The notes below the pieces were generated by a model. That model ran no database searches. It was not told the DNA's origin and saw only the letters and a list, made by a program, of their open reading frames with translations. This document shows, one piece after another, positions 1 to 6,395 of a stretch of 6,458 nt of DNA. Source of the stretch: Oscillospiraceae bacterium (GTDB taxonomy: Bacteria; Bacillota; Clostridia; Oscillospirales; Oscillospiraceae); contig JAFYIF010000136.1 in NCBI GenBank assembly GCA_017538775.1, forward strand, positions 1 to 6,458, written 5' to 3'. The translations under genes and the position numbers were made by a program. Each line of letters begins with the position of its first letter. Position 1 is the stretch's first letter.

Positions 1-164
1 CCGGTGATCAGGCCGGTCTCGTCCATCTCAGCCACAGCGGGATCGCTGGACTGGACGGTGAAGGCGTTGGTCTCGCCCAGCTTGACCCGGATGCCCACCT
101 GGGCGGTCTTGCCCTCGAAGAGCTCGACGCTGTCGGTGTCCACCCGCAGGACCAGGTCGGTGGC
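1..164 (-). other. Bacterial Ig-like domain, Big_2, second copy, cut by the window edge (from about residue 2034)
   Basis: The visible part reads TDLVLRVDTDSVELFEGKTA, then QVGIRVKLGETNAFTVQSSD and PAVAEMDETGLITG. This is the start and middle of a Big_2 fold, aligned with the first copy: 'FEGKTAQV' with 'LRGQTALL', and 'SSDPAVAEMDETGLITG' with 'SADESIATVTESGDVTG'. The final strand is beyond the edge. Confidence 0.85.
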
Positions 165-3100
165 GGGCTCGTACTGATACAGGCTGACCACGGGCCAGAC
201 GTTGCCGCCGAAGTCGCCCAGCAGGGAGTTTCTGGACGCATCGTTGGGGTCGATGGCGTAGAGGCTGGCGGTCTCGCCGTTGCCGTCGTAGCTGGCCAGA
301 TACAGGAAGTCGTTGGCCTCGTCATAGAACAGGGAGGCGTGGTTTTCGGTGAGGGCGGCGATGTTCTCCAGGGCAATGCCGGTGTCGCCCAGCTTCTCCC
401 GATCCAGATTGCCGTCCATGTCCATCCGGAAGCACCACAGCGCGCCGCTCTCGGTCATCACATAGTAGCGGGCACCGTTCAGGACCTCCGTGCCCTCGCT
501 GTCGGTGTAGTCCTCGCGGAAGGCGTAGGCGATGACGACCATGGGATCGTCGGCGAAGGCGGAAGACAGATTCCAGTAATTCAGCGATCCGGCCTCGGGG
601 TTGAGGACCTCCAGGTAGCCGCCGTTGTTGCACAGACCCACCACGCGGCCCAGATCCAGGGCAGCGGCCATGTCGGCGGGCAGCGGCGCGGCGTCGGTGT
701 AGACCCAGGTGGTGTCGATATCGCCCACCACGGTCTCCTCATAGGTGTCGGCGTCCACGCGGTACATGGTGTCCTCGTCCACGGTGTAGAGCTGGTCGTC
801 CACCCGCGTACCGGCGTTGAAGTAGTTGCTCTCCACCTCCGCAGTCCAGGCGGCGGGCTCGTCGCTCTGGAAGACGGACCAGACGGCCACGCTGTCGTCG
901 CCGAAGATCAGGGCGCGCAGCTGCGCTGCGGGGGCCTCCTCCACGGTGACGGGCACATCCACGCTCAGCTGCGGCGGGGCCACGGTGGTGACGGTGATGG
1001 TGGTGCTGCCCACGGCCACGCCGGTGACATCGCCAGATTCGGTGACGGTGGCAATGCTCTCATCGGCGGAGACATAGCTGACGGACTTGTCCTCCAGCGT
1101 CCAGGGGTAGACGGTGGCGCTCAAAAGCGCGGTCTGGCCCCGGAGCAGGTTCATGGGATCGGGCGCGACCTCCAGGCCGGTGGCCTGATCCGCCGGGCTG
1201 ATCTCCGCGGTCTTGCCGGGCACGACGAACAGACCGTTCAGGCAGACGTAGAAGCGTCCGGAGGAGCTGCCGTTGCTGTTGTTGACCCGGGCACCCTTGC
1301 CGGTCTCCGGATCCAGCACCCACAGGACGTGGTCGCTGTCCGTGCCGGCGCTGTAGTTGGCGGCCAGGTAGAGGATGTCGCTGTTGTAGTCCCAGGCCAG
1401 GGCGCCGCCGTTGCCATAGTTCCAGGCGCCGATCAAGCCGATGGGATCCAGGGTGAGTTCTTCATAGGTGGGAGGAGGCGTGCTGTCGTCCTCGACCAGG
1501 ACCTCCACCTGATCCACGTCCAGGAAGTACATGTCGGTGATGTTGTAGTGCCGGATCGCGGCATAGACCGCGCTCTCGCCCAGGTAGTCGGAGAGATCGA
1601 AGCTGTAACGCTTCCATTCCCCGGTGGCGGTGAGGTCCGCGCTCAGCGGGCTCAGGGCTTCGGGGTCGGTCCCGGCGTAGACCCGGAACACCTCTGCGGC
1701 CCAGTCTGCATCCTGCCCCTTGGCCATGAAGCTCAGGCTGGCGGAGGAGGCCGCGCTCAGGTCGAAGGCGGGCGTGACGGCCCAGTTGTCCGGGGTCAGC
1801 GCGCCGACGCTGTTGATGTAGGACTGGGAGATGAGCATCCCTTCGCCCTCATAGGATTCGATGCTGGAGTAGCTGCTGTCCGGCGTCCAGATCCAGCCGT
1901 AGCCGTCCCCGTCGGCATCGGTGAAGGTCCAGCCGGCTTCGGCGGGATCGCTCTCGAAGTCCCAGGACCCGGCCAGCGTGACGGCGGGGGCGGTCTCGCC
2001 CGTCAGCTTGAAGCTGTACAGTCTGGCGCTGCTGGGGCCGCCGGAGCTGGCCACATAGAAGGTGCTGCTGTCGTCCACGGTCAGCTTGTTGGCCACGCCG
2101 GAGCCCTCGTTCAGCGTGAGGATGGCCACAGACACCATCTCGCCGCTGAGCTTGTCCACGGAGTAGACGGTGTTGTTCTCGCCCAGGGCGTAGAGCACGC
2201 CGGTCTTCCGGTTGTAGGCCATGTCATAGATCGTGGCGCTCACGTCGGCATACTTGCCGACCCGGTCGGCGCTGTCCAGCTCGCTGATGTCGGAAACGTA
2301 GAAGTAGCCGTCCGTGCCCGCCATAAACACCAGGCCGTCCGCATAGGCCGCAGCCCGGACCTCGGTCCCGGCGGGGCTGTAGACGCTCAGGCCTTCAGAG
2401 GGGCCTTTGGCGGACTGGACCTGCAGGGTCTCGGGGTCCAGCTCCAGCCAGCGGTTGCCGGTACCCAGCACCGCGTCGTTGGAGGTGAAGCCCAGCACTG
2501 TGCCGCCCAGGTTCTCCTGGCTGCCGCCGGCGTTCACCTTATAGGCCACCTGGTTGCCGGCGTAGTCGCCCACCACCAGCAGCACGTTGGCCGGCATGGT
2601 CTGGCCCTCCAGATCCAGAGAGACCTCCACAGCCTGACCCGGCTCGGTCTGCTCCGGCACCGTGGAGGCATAGATCTTGGAGCCGGACTTGTTCATGATG
2701 CCCACAAAGGCGATGTACTGATCGTCCTGGGCCTTCACCGTGAAGGCACCGGTGATCAGGTCCTTGGACGCGCTCTGCACCACCGGGGCCTCGTTGTCCA
2801 CGGTGACGGTGTAGGCGATGGCCGCGCCCGCGCCCACCTTGCCGGACTCCAGCACGGCCCGGAAGCCCTCGGCGTCCAGGCTGCCGGAAGAAGCCACGCC
2901 GCCGTTTTCTTTGGCGTACTGCACGGCGTAGTACTCGGGCAGGGCGTAGAAGCCCACGGTGACCTTGTCGCCGGGCTCCAGACCCAGGCTGCCCAGGCTC
3001 TTGTTCATGGAAGCGGTGGCCGGGCTCAGGTTCTGCCAGGCGCCGCCGTTGACATAGTAGTAGGCGCTGTAGCGGGTGCCGCCCACGTTGCCCAGCCAGA

Positions 3101-6100
3101 GGACCTTGCCCTCCTCGTCCAGCACCGCCGGGGCGGAGCTGCCGATGTTGCGGATGGGCAGGTAGTTGGCCTGATAGATCGTGTCGTTGGCGTTGATGGC
3201 CAGCCGGTCCGTCGGGAACTCGTCCTCCACCACATAGGGGTTGCCCATGTAGACGCGGGTGACGCCGCTCTCGCTGCGGATGCTCAGGTAGTTGATGTTG
3301 GTCTTGGACAGATAGGGCACTTTGCCGGTGCCGTAGGCCTCGTCGATGGCGCTGGTGCGGTCAAACATGGAGGCGTCCGTCCAGGAGCCGTAGAAGGCCA
3401 GGATGGGGATGGAGTGGGTCACGTCCACTTCCGCGCCCTCATTGGAGCTGTCCGGCTCCAGGAAGGTGTAGCCCTGGATGTAGGAGCCGCCGGGGAAGTA
3501 GTAGTCCAGCGCCTCCATCCACTCCGGGTCGAGCTGGATGTTGACGGTGACGGTGGTGGGCTCGGTCACGTCGATGTACTGGGTCTCCGCGGACTCCAGG
3601 ATCAGCCGGGCGTCCACGGTGGTGACGGCCCCGTCGCCGTCCAGGTCGGCGGCGGCCTCGTCGTAGTCGGCGTCCTCCGCCAGCGCGCCGGAGAGCTTGT
3701 CCAGGATGGCCTGGGCGTCGGCGGCGTTGGTCTCGCCGTCGCAGTTCACGTCCGCGTCGGCGGTGAAGTAGTCGCGGTAGGTCTCGCCCTTGGCCTCATA
3801 GCTCACGTCCGCGTCCAGGAGCATGGTGCCCGTGTACTGGAGCATCCCGTAGCCGCCGTTTCCGGCGACGCCCTGGGTGAAGAGCTCGGTGCGGAAGTCA
3901 AACTTCGTGCCCTCCTCGCTCAGGGGATAGACCGTGAAGCTGTAGCTGTATGCGCCGGTCCGCTCCGGGTCGTCGCCCAGCTCGGCCTTGACCTTGCCGT
4001 CCCGGGCGGTGTCCGGGAAGAGGGTGGCTTCCTCATCCATCAGGATGTAGCTCCGGGCGTTGACGGCATTGCCCACGTTGGCCAGGCCCGCGCCCTGCTG
4101 GAGCAGCGGCCAGTAATCGCCGTCCTCATTCACCATGGGCACGGCGGTGCTCATCAGCAGGGAGTTGATGAGCTGACGGGCGCTCAGGCCCGTGGCGGCC
4201 TCCAGGTCGTTGTCCCGGATGTACTGGGCCAGCACGGCGGCCATACCGGCCACCTGGGGGGAGGCCATGGAGGTGCCGCTCATCAGCTCGTACTGGTCGC
4301 TTCCGCCGCCTTCGACGCCGCCGTCGAAGTTGTGTCCGGCGACGGAGTAGATGCTGCCGCCGGGGGCGGCGATCTCCGGCTTCAGGGTCAGGGTGCCGGG
4401 GACGCCCCAGGAGGAGAAGTCGGACATGGTCTGGACGTTGGTCTCCTCACCGCTCAGGAGCTGCAGCGTGTCGCTGACGGTCAGGGTGCCGGTGTAGTAC
4501 AGCACGTTCTCCTCCGCGTCCGTCACGGTCTCGGACTGGGCCTTGATGGCCAGGCCGTCGGCCAGCGTGATGGAGACCGCGGGGGCGGTGTACTCGTAAC
4601 CGGTCAGGTTCATGCTGATGGTGCCCGCCTGGTTGTTGACGATGATGATGCCGATGGCACCCTGGGCCATGGCCGCGTTGGCCTTGGCGAAGAAGGAGGA
4701 GACGCCACGGTTGCAGATGGCGATCTTGCCGCTCATCACATCGCTGCCCAGGTCGGCAAAGCTGTCGTGTCCGGCCAGGCCCACGTTGTCGTTGTTGTCC
4801 ACGCCGGTGGTGTCCACATAGACGTAGGAAAGCTCGCCCAGGGACGCCAGGGTGGCGAAGGGCTGGTTGCCGTAGCCGGAGGTCTCGGTGAAGAAGACGG
4901 GCAGTTCCCCGAACATCAGGGGCTTGCCGGTCTGACCGCTGTTGTTCACGGAGGCCACGGTCAGGGAGTTGGTGAAGGAGCCGGGGGAGCCGACGGTGTC
5001 ATAGTTCACGTCGTCGGTGTAGAGATAGGGGTACATGTCGTCGTCGTAGGGGACATCCAGCCAGTAGGAGCTGTTGCCCGCGGAGAAGGCGACGACCATG
5101 CCGTTTTCCACCAGCTTGTTCATCACGGACTCATAGCCGGAGGAGAAGGCGAAGCCGGCGGAGCCGGAGCCCAGGGACAGGTTCGCGCTGTCGCAGCCCA
5201 GCACGATGGCGTCCTCGATGGCGGCCATGTAGTCGGAGTCATAGGCGCCGCCGCCCTTGCCGAAGACCTTCATGACCACGAGCTGCGCGTCCGGGGCCAC
5301 GCCCTGGACGCCCACCTCGGTGAGGGCCAGCTTCCAGTCGCCGTCCACCTGCACATAGCGGTTGGCGGTGGCGATGCCGGCCACATGGGAGCCGTGTTCG
5401 CCCTGGGTGTCGTTCTCATGGGTCACGTCGAAGTTCCCGTCCACATAGTTGTAGCCGTAGGGGATCTTGGCGCTGATGTAGGACTGCGCGCCCGTGACGG
5501 GGGCGTTGAGCTGGTCGGCCACGGCGTCGATGTCCGCGGCGGTCATCAGCGTGACCTCCGCGCCGCTCTGGGCCAGGGAGTACTCCAGGCCCTCGCCGGA
5601 GAAGGACTGGTGGGCCGTGTCCGCGCCGGTGTCGATGACCGCCACGCGGCTGCCCGCGCCGGTGTAGCCGCTGGCCCAGGCCGCGCCGGACCCGATCTGG
5701 ACGGTGGAGGTGCCCATGTTGGGCTCGTCGGCCTGTTTTTGGGCCGCATCCACTTCGTAGCGGTTCTCCTCGAAGACCTCCGCCACGCCGGGGACGGCGC
5801 GGATGGTCTCAAGGTCGCCGTAGCGCACATTGGCGGAGATGATGTTGGCCGCCAGCGTCAGATTCCACTTCACATCCAGCTTGCGGCCCAGGGCCGACTC
5901 GATGGAAGCGGTGACCGCCGCCTGCTCCTGCTTCAGGAGGCTGCGGTAGTTCCGCGCCGCGCTGTTTTCCGCAATGCCCTCCATCGGGAAGCCCGCGTCG
6001 ATGGTGGAGGCGCGCTCCAGAACGATGGAGACGCGGACCAGGTCCGTCAGACTGTGGGCTTCCGCTTCCAGCTTCCCGCTCTCCGGGATCAGGCTGTCCG

Positions 6101-6263
6101 GAAGCAGTCCCAGCGTGCCCGCGTCCACGGGACTCAGTTCCAGGGCCTGGAACCGGGACCCGTCGGCCCTTTTCTCCGACGCGCCGGCCACGGGGACCAG
6201 CAGCGTGAAGACAAGCGCCAGCGTGAGCACGACGGAAAGCAGACGTTTCCAGTTGTGTTTCAT
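1..6263 (-). CDS. Secreted multidomain S8 (subtilisin-like) serine protease with internal dockerin, partial at the C-terminus
   Basis: This is a single uninterrupted frame of 2087 codons with no stop; the C-terminus lies beyond the left edge. The start is the ATG at 6261-6263, which has AAAGGAG ten bases upstream and opens directly into a signal peptide (MKHNWKRLLS...). The S8 triad is visible: Asp211 in VIDTGAD, His290 in EHGSHVAG and Ser665 in SGTSMASP, with the oxyanion Asn397 in SAGNSS. A PA domain between Asn397 and Ser665 and a Fn3-like domain ending in IPILAFYGSW follow the C5a-peptidase/lactocepin plan. Downstream are a dockerin, blade-like repeats, a choice-of-anchor J domain and two Big_2 domains. 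The family cleaves proteins or peptides outside the cell; the substrate here is unknown. It is much longer than a simple subtilisin and longer than the roughly 1200-residue C5a peptidases. Only about six cysteines are seen. It has its own promoter-like region and no visible operon partner. The protease call is firm; taxon and physiological role are inferred. Confidence 0.96.
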   Translation of the reverse strand, partial: MKHNWKRLLSVVLTLALVFTLLVPVAGASEKRADGSRFQALELSPVDAGTLGLLPDSLIPESGKLEAEAHSLTDLVRVSIVLERASTIDAGFPMEGIAENSAARNYRSLLKQEQAAVTASIESALGRKLDVKWNLTLAANIISANVRYGDLETIRAVPGVAEVFEENRYEVDAAQKQADEPNMGTSTVQIGSGAAWASGYTGAGSRVAVIDTGADTAHQSFSGEGLEYSLAQSGAEVTLMTAADIDAVADQLNAPVTGAQSYISAKIPYGYNYVDGNFDVTHENDTQGEHGSHVAGIATANRYVQVDGDWKLALTEVGVQGVAPDAQLVVMKVFGKGGGAYDSDYMAAIEDAIVLGCDSANLSLGSGSAGFAFSSGYESVMNKLVENGMVVAFSAGNSSYWLDVPYDDDMYPYLYTDDVNYDTVGSPGSFTNSLTVASVNNSGQTGKPLMFGELPVFFTETSGYGNQPFATLASLGELSYVYVDTTGVDNNDNVGLAGHDSFADLGSDVMSGKIAICNRGVSSFFAKANAAMAQGAIGIIIVNNQAGTISMNLTGYEYTAPAVSITLADGLAIKAQSETVTDAEENVLYYTGTLTVSDTLQLLSGEETNVQTMSDFSSWGVPGTLTLKPEIAAPGGSIYSVAGHNFDGGVEGGGSDQYELMSGTSMASPQVAGMAAVLAQYIRDNDLEAATGLSARQLINSLLMSTAVPMVNEDGDYWPLLQQGAGLANVGNAVNARSYILMDEEATLFPDTARDGKVKAELGDDPERTGAYSYSFTVYPLSEEGTKFDFRTELFTQGVAGNGGYGMLQYTGTMLLDADVSYEAKGETYRDYFTADADVNCDGETNAADAQAILDKLSGALAEDADYDEAAADLDGDGAVTTVDARLILESAETQYIDVTEPTTVTVNIQLDPEWMEALDYYFPGGSYIQGYTFLEPDSSNEGAEVDVTHSIPILAFYGSWTDASMFDRTSAIDEAYGTGKVPYLSKTNINYLSIRSESGVTRVYMGNPYVVEDEFPTDRLAINANDTIYQANYLPIRNIGSSAPAVLDEEGKVLWLGNVGGTRYSAYYYVNGGAWQNLSPATASMNKSLGSLGLEPGDKVTVGFYALPEYYAVQYAKENGGVASSGSLDAEGFRAVLESGKVGAGAAIAYTVTVDNEAPVVQSASKDLITGAFTVKAQDDQYIAFVGIMNKSGSKIYASTVPEQTEPGQAVEVSLDLEGQTMPANVLLVVGDYAGNQVAYKVNAGGSQENLGGTVLGFTSNDAVLGTGNRWLELDPETLQVQSAKGPSEGLSVYSPAGTEVRAAAYADGLVFMAGTDGYFYVSDISELDSADRVGKYADVSATIYDMAYNRKTGVLYALGENNTVYSVDKLSGEMVSVAILTLNEGSGVANKLTVDDSSTFYVASSGGPSSARLYSFKLTGETAPAVTLAGSWDFESDPAEAGWTFTDADGDGYGWIWTPDSSYSSIESYEGEGMLISQSYINSVGALTPDNWAVTPAFDLSAASSASLSFMAKGQDADWAAEVFRVYAGTDPEALSPLSADLTATGEWKRYSFDLSDYLGESAVYAAIRHYNITDMYFLDVDQVEVLVEDDSTPPPTYEELTLDPIGLIGAWNYGNGGALAWDYNSDILYLAANYSAGTDSDHVLWVLDPETGKGARVNNSNGSSSGRFYVCLNGLFVVPGKTAEISPADQATGLEVAPDPMNLLRGQTALLSATVYPWTLEDKSVSYVSADESIATVTESGDVTGVAVGSTTITVTTVAPPQLSVDVPVTVEEAPAAQLRALIFGDDSVAVWSVFQSDEPAAWTAEVESNYFNAGTRVDDQLYTVDEDTMYRVDADTYEETVVGDIDTTWVYTDAAPLPADMAAALDLGRVVGLCNNGGYLEVLNPEAGSLNYWNLSSAFADDPMVVIAYAFREDYTDSEGTEVLNGARYYVMTESGALWCFRMDMDGNLDREKLGDTGIALENIAALTENHASLFYDEANDFLYLASYDGNGETASLYAIDPNDASRNSLLGDFGGNVWPVVSLYQYEPATDLVLRVDTDSVELFEGKTAQVGIRVKLGETNAFTVQSSDPAVAEMDETGLIT
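168..941 (-). other. Beta-propeller-like blades, segment 3 (about residues 1775-2032)
   Basis: Several further blade-like units follow the first Big_2 domain: 'NAGTRVDDQLYTVDEDTMYRVDADT', 'VVGLCNNGGYLEVLNPEAG', 'NGARYYVMTESGALWCFRMD', and HASLFYDEANDFLYLASYDG followed by 'NGETASLYAIDP' (about 1975-2006). The last matches the blades at 1345 and 1621. With segments 1 and 2 there are roughly eight to ten blade-like units, which could make one large or two smaller propellers. Confidence 0.5.
978..1181 (-). other. Bacterial Ig-like domain, Big_2, first copy (about residues 1695-1762)
   Basis: The sequence TGLEVAPDPMNLLRGQTALLSATVYPW, then VSYVSADESIATVTESGDV and TGVAVGSTTITVTT shows the full Big_2 pattern: an 'L.v.P....l..G.t..L.atv.P' strand pair, 'w.Ssd.siatV...G.vtg' and a closing 'G.t.It.t' strand. 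These domains are common in adhesins and secreted enzymes as spacers or ligand binders. Confidence 0.9.
1188..1457 (-). other. Beta-propeller-like blades, segment 2 (about residues 1603-1692)
   Basis: This contains GALAWDYNSDILYLAANY followed by 'HVLWVLDPETGKGARV' (about 1621-1655), which matches the blade rhythm of segment 1 closely, and a second half-blade 'RFYVCLNGLFVVPGK'. It lies between the choice-of-anchor J domain and the first Big_2 domain, so it looks like a piece of the same propeller separated by an insertion. Confidence 0.5.
1494..1973 (-). other. Choice-of-anchor J / cleaved-adhesin (MAM-like) domain (about residues 1431-1590)
   Basis: The domain opens with GSWDFESDPAEAGWTFTDAD and then GDGYGW, continues with a 'GALTPDNWAVTPAFDLS' strand, 'ASLSFMAKGQD', and 'EVFRVYAGTDPEA', and closes with 'MYFLDVDQVEV'. 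The order DFE...GW...DADGDGYGW...LTPDNW..TP..DLS is the signature of the jelly-roll adhesin domain known from gingipain-type adhesins and choice-of-anchor J proteins. Residues 1449-1453 (DADGD) are a likely calcium site. It probably binds glycan or protein ligands. Confidence 0.85.
1980..2516 (-). other. Beta-propeller-like blades, segment 1 (about residues 1250-1428)
   Basis: About four blade-like units of 40-45 residues are seen. The clearest is IYDMAYNRKTGVLYALGE followed by NNTVYSVDKLSGE (about 1345-1373); others include EVRAAAYADGLVFMAGTDG and KLTVDDSSTFYVASSGG. Each has a 'D/Y..tg.LY.l....l..id..tg' rhythm like WD40, PQQ or YVTN-type propellers, but no exact family motif is conserved. 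Binding or adhesion is the usual role of such repeats; here it is inference. Confidence 0.55.
2529..3377 (-). other. C5a-peptidase-like beta-sandwich region (about residues 963-1245)
   Basis: This segment follows the A domain directly. It includes 'VTRVYMGNPYVVEDEFP', 'YLPIRNIGSSAPAVLDEEGKVLW' and a later Ig/Fn3-like module marked by VDNEAPVV (Asp1156) and ending in VVGDYAGNQVAYKV (Asp1233-Asn1237). The pairing of 'DNEAP' with 'DYAGN' is typical of the Fn-like modules after the protease domain in cell-envelope proteases. A role in positioning substrate or as a spacer is inferred. The boundary between sub-modules is not clear. Confidence 0.6.
3378..4001 (-). other. Fn3-like 'A' domain of C5a-peptidase type (about residues 755-962), split by a dockerin
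   Basis: The first half reads KVKAELGDD...YSYSFTVYPLSEEGTKFDFRTEL, and the second half TVTVNIQLDPEWMEALDYY...GGSYIQGYTFLE...HSIPILAFYGSW (Trp961). Together they match the order of strands in the Fn3_5 domain that follows the protease domain in C5a peptidases and lactocepins, including the closing 'P-hydrophobic-FYG-W' motif. The two halves are separated by an extra segment of about 60 residues that is a complete dockerin. The domain identity is inferred from motif order. Confidence 0.75.
3585..3764 (-). other. Type I dockerin domain (residues 834-893), internal
   Basis: Two EF-hand-like calcium loops are present, each followed by a short helix. Loop 1 is DVNCDGETNAAD with ligands Asp838, Asn840, Asp842, Asn846 and Asp849, followed by AQAILDKLSG. 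Loop 2 is DLDGDGAVTTVD with Asp873, Asp875, Asp877, Thr881 and Asp884, followed by ARLILES. Spacing (35 residues between loop starts) is normal for a dockerin. Dockerins bind calcium and attach proteins to cohesin modules. Its location inside the protein, instead of at the C-terminus, is unusual. Confidence 0.9.
4059..5651 (-). other. Peptidase S8 catalytic domain (about residues 205-735)
   Basis: All catalytic elements of a subtilase are intact: Asp211 (RVAVIDTGAD), His290 (GEHGSHVAG, with Ser where most relatives have Thr), the substrate-binding strand 'SANLSLGSGS', the oxyanion-hole Asn397 (AFSAGNSS) and the nucleophile Ser665 (MSGTSMASPQVAG). The Asp-His spacing of 79 residues is longer than in simple subtilisins and fits the C5a-peptidase group. 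The Asn-Ser gap of 268 residues is explained by a PA domain insertion. The domain closes with the usual helix and 'GAGLANVGNAVNA' near residue 724. It is predicted to be active. Confidence 0.95.
4539..4826 (-). other. PA (protease-associated) domain inserted in the S8 domain (about residues 480-575)
   Basis: The stretch contains GKIAICNRG followed by FFAKANAAMAQGAIGIIIVNN and later 'APAVSITLADG'. This is the typical PA signature: a strand with a Gly-Lys pair, a helix that starts around F..K...A...GA, then a hydrophobic strand ending in NN. In C5a peptidases and lactocepins this domain sits at the same place, between the oxyanion Asn and the catalytic Ser, and helps shape substrate access. The boundaries are approximate. 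Confidence 0.85.
5751..6044 (-). other. Inhibitor I9-type propeptide (about residues 74-171)
   Basis: Between the signal peptide and the catalytic domain lies a segment starting LVRVSIVLERAS and ending GVAEVFEENRYEVD. The pattern of a first beta strand, a long helix rich in Gln/Glu/Ala, and a closing 'RAVPGVAEVFEE' strand resembles the I9 propeptide of subtilases, which acts as an intramolecular chaperone and inhibitor and is removed by autoproteolysis. The maturation site is likely shortly after Tyr169, near the 'AAQKQADEPNMG' stretch; the exact bond cannot be read from sequence. Confidence 0.75.
6180..6263 (-). other. Sec signal peptide (residues 1-28)
   Basis: The N-terminus has a basic n-region (MKHNWKR), a hydrophobic core of about 17 residues (LLSVVLTLALVFTLLVP) and an A-x-A cleavage motif, Ala26-Gly27-Ala28, before Ser29-Glu30. 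This predicts export by the Sec pathway and cleavage after Ala28. No lipobox cysteine is present, so it is not a lipoprotein signal. Confidence 0.9.
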
Positions 6264-6273
6264 GCTGTTTGTT

Positions 6274-6280
6274 CTCCTTT
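6274..6280 (-). promoter_or_regulatory. Ribosome binding site (AAAGGAG)
   Basis: On the minus strand AAAGGAG lies ten bases before the ATG at 6261-6263. It is a near-perfect Shine-Dalgarno sequence at a usual distance for Firmicutes and decides the start codon. No competing in-frame start with a better site was seen. Confidence 0.88.
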
Positions 6281-6317
6281 CAACTGTGTGTACTGTCGGG
6301 TCGGCTTACCTCGCCCC

Positions 6318-6338
6318 GTTCCACCGCTGCTGTGGAAC
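6318..6338 (-). repeat. Hairpin in the 5' leader (7-bp perfect stem, 7-base loop)
   Basis: GTTCCAC and GTGGAAC form a perfect inverted repeat at 6318-6324 and 6332-6338. In the predicted transcript it sits about 40 bases upstream of the ribosome binding site. No run of U follows, so it is not an intrinsic terminator. It could stabilise the leader or bind a regulator; no known riboswitch is recognised. Confidence 0.5.
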
Positions 6339-6365
6339 AGCGCGCCTGTGCTGACTAATACCAAA

Positions 6366-6395
6366 TAGATTACACGCCCTTCCGAATTTTTGCAA
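6366..6395 (-). promoter_or_regulatory. Putative sigma-A-type promoter
   Basis: Reading the minus strand, TTGCAA (6390-6395, 4 of 6 to TTGACA) is followed after 17 bases by TAATCT (6367-6372, weak match). An alternative -10 is TGTAAT (6369-6374, 5 of 6) with a short 15-base spacer. The site is in the AT-rich part of the upstream region and would give a leader of roughly 95 bases. The match is modest, so the exact start of transcription is uncertain. Confidence 0.4.

Noticed and set aside
1..12. Twelve-base direct repeat CCGGTGATCAGG also found at 2749-2760
   Set aside because: Both copies are in the coding frame and encode the same short run, Leu-Ile-Thr-Gly, in unrelated contexts. Chance and codon bias explain it; there is no sign of an attachment site or mobile element.
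5974..6354. Plus-strand reading frame over the start of the protease gene
   Set aside because: It overlaps the signal peptide and propeptide coding region, has no recognisable domain, and arises from GC-rich codon structure. The other short frames on both strands inside the gene (for example 8-376, 322-633, 826-1077, 1060-1323, 3026-3235, 4612-4821 and 5546-5830) are rejected for the same reason.
339..6368. Very long open reading frame on the plus strand
   Set aside because: It is in exact antisense codon register with the real gene, has no ribosome binding site of note, begins with GTG inside the opposite gene, and its translation is a low-complexity mix rich in Gly, Ala, Val, His and Asp with no recognisable domain. 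The minus-strand frame has a signal peptide, catalytic triad and several known domains.
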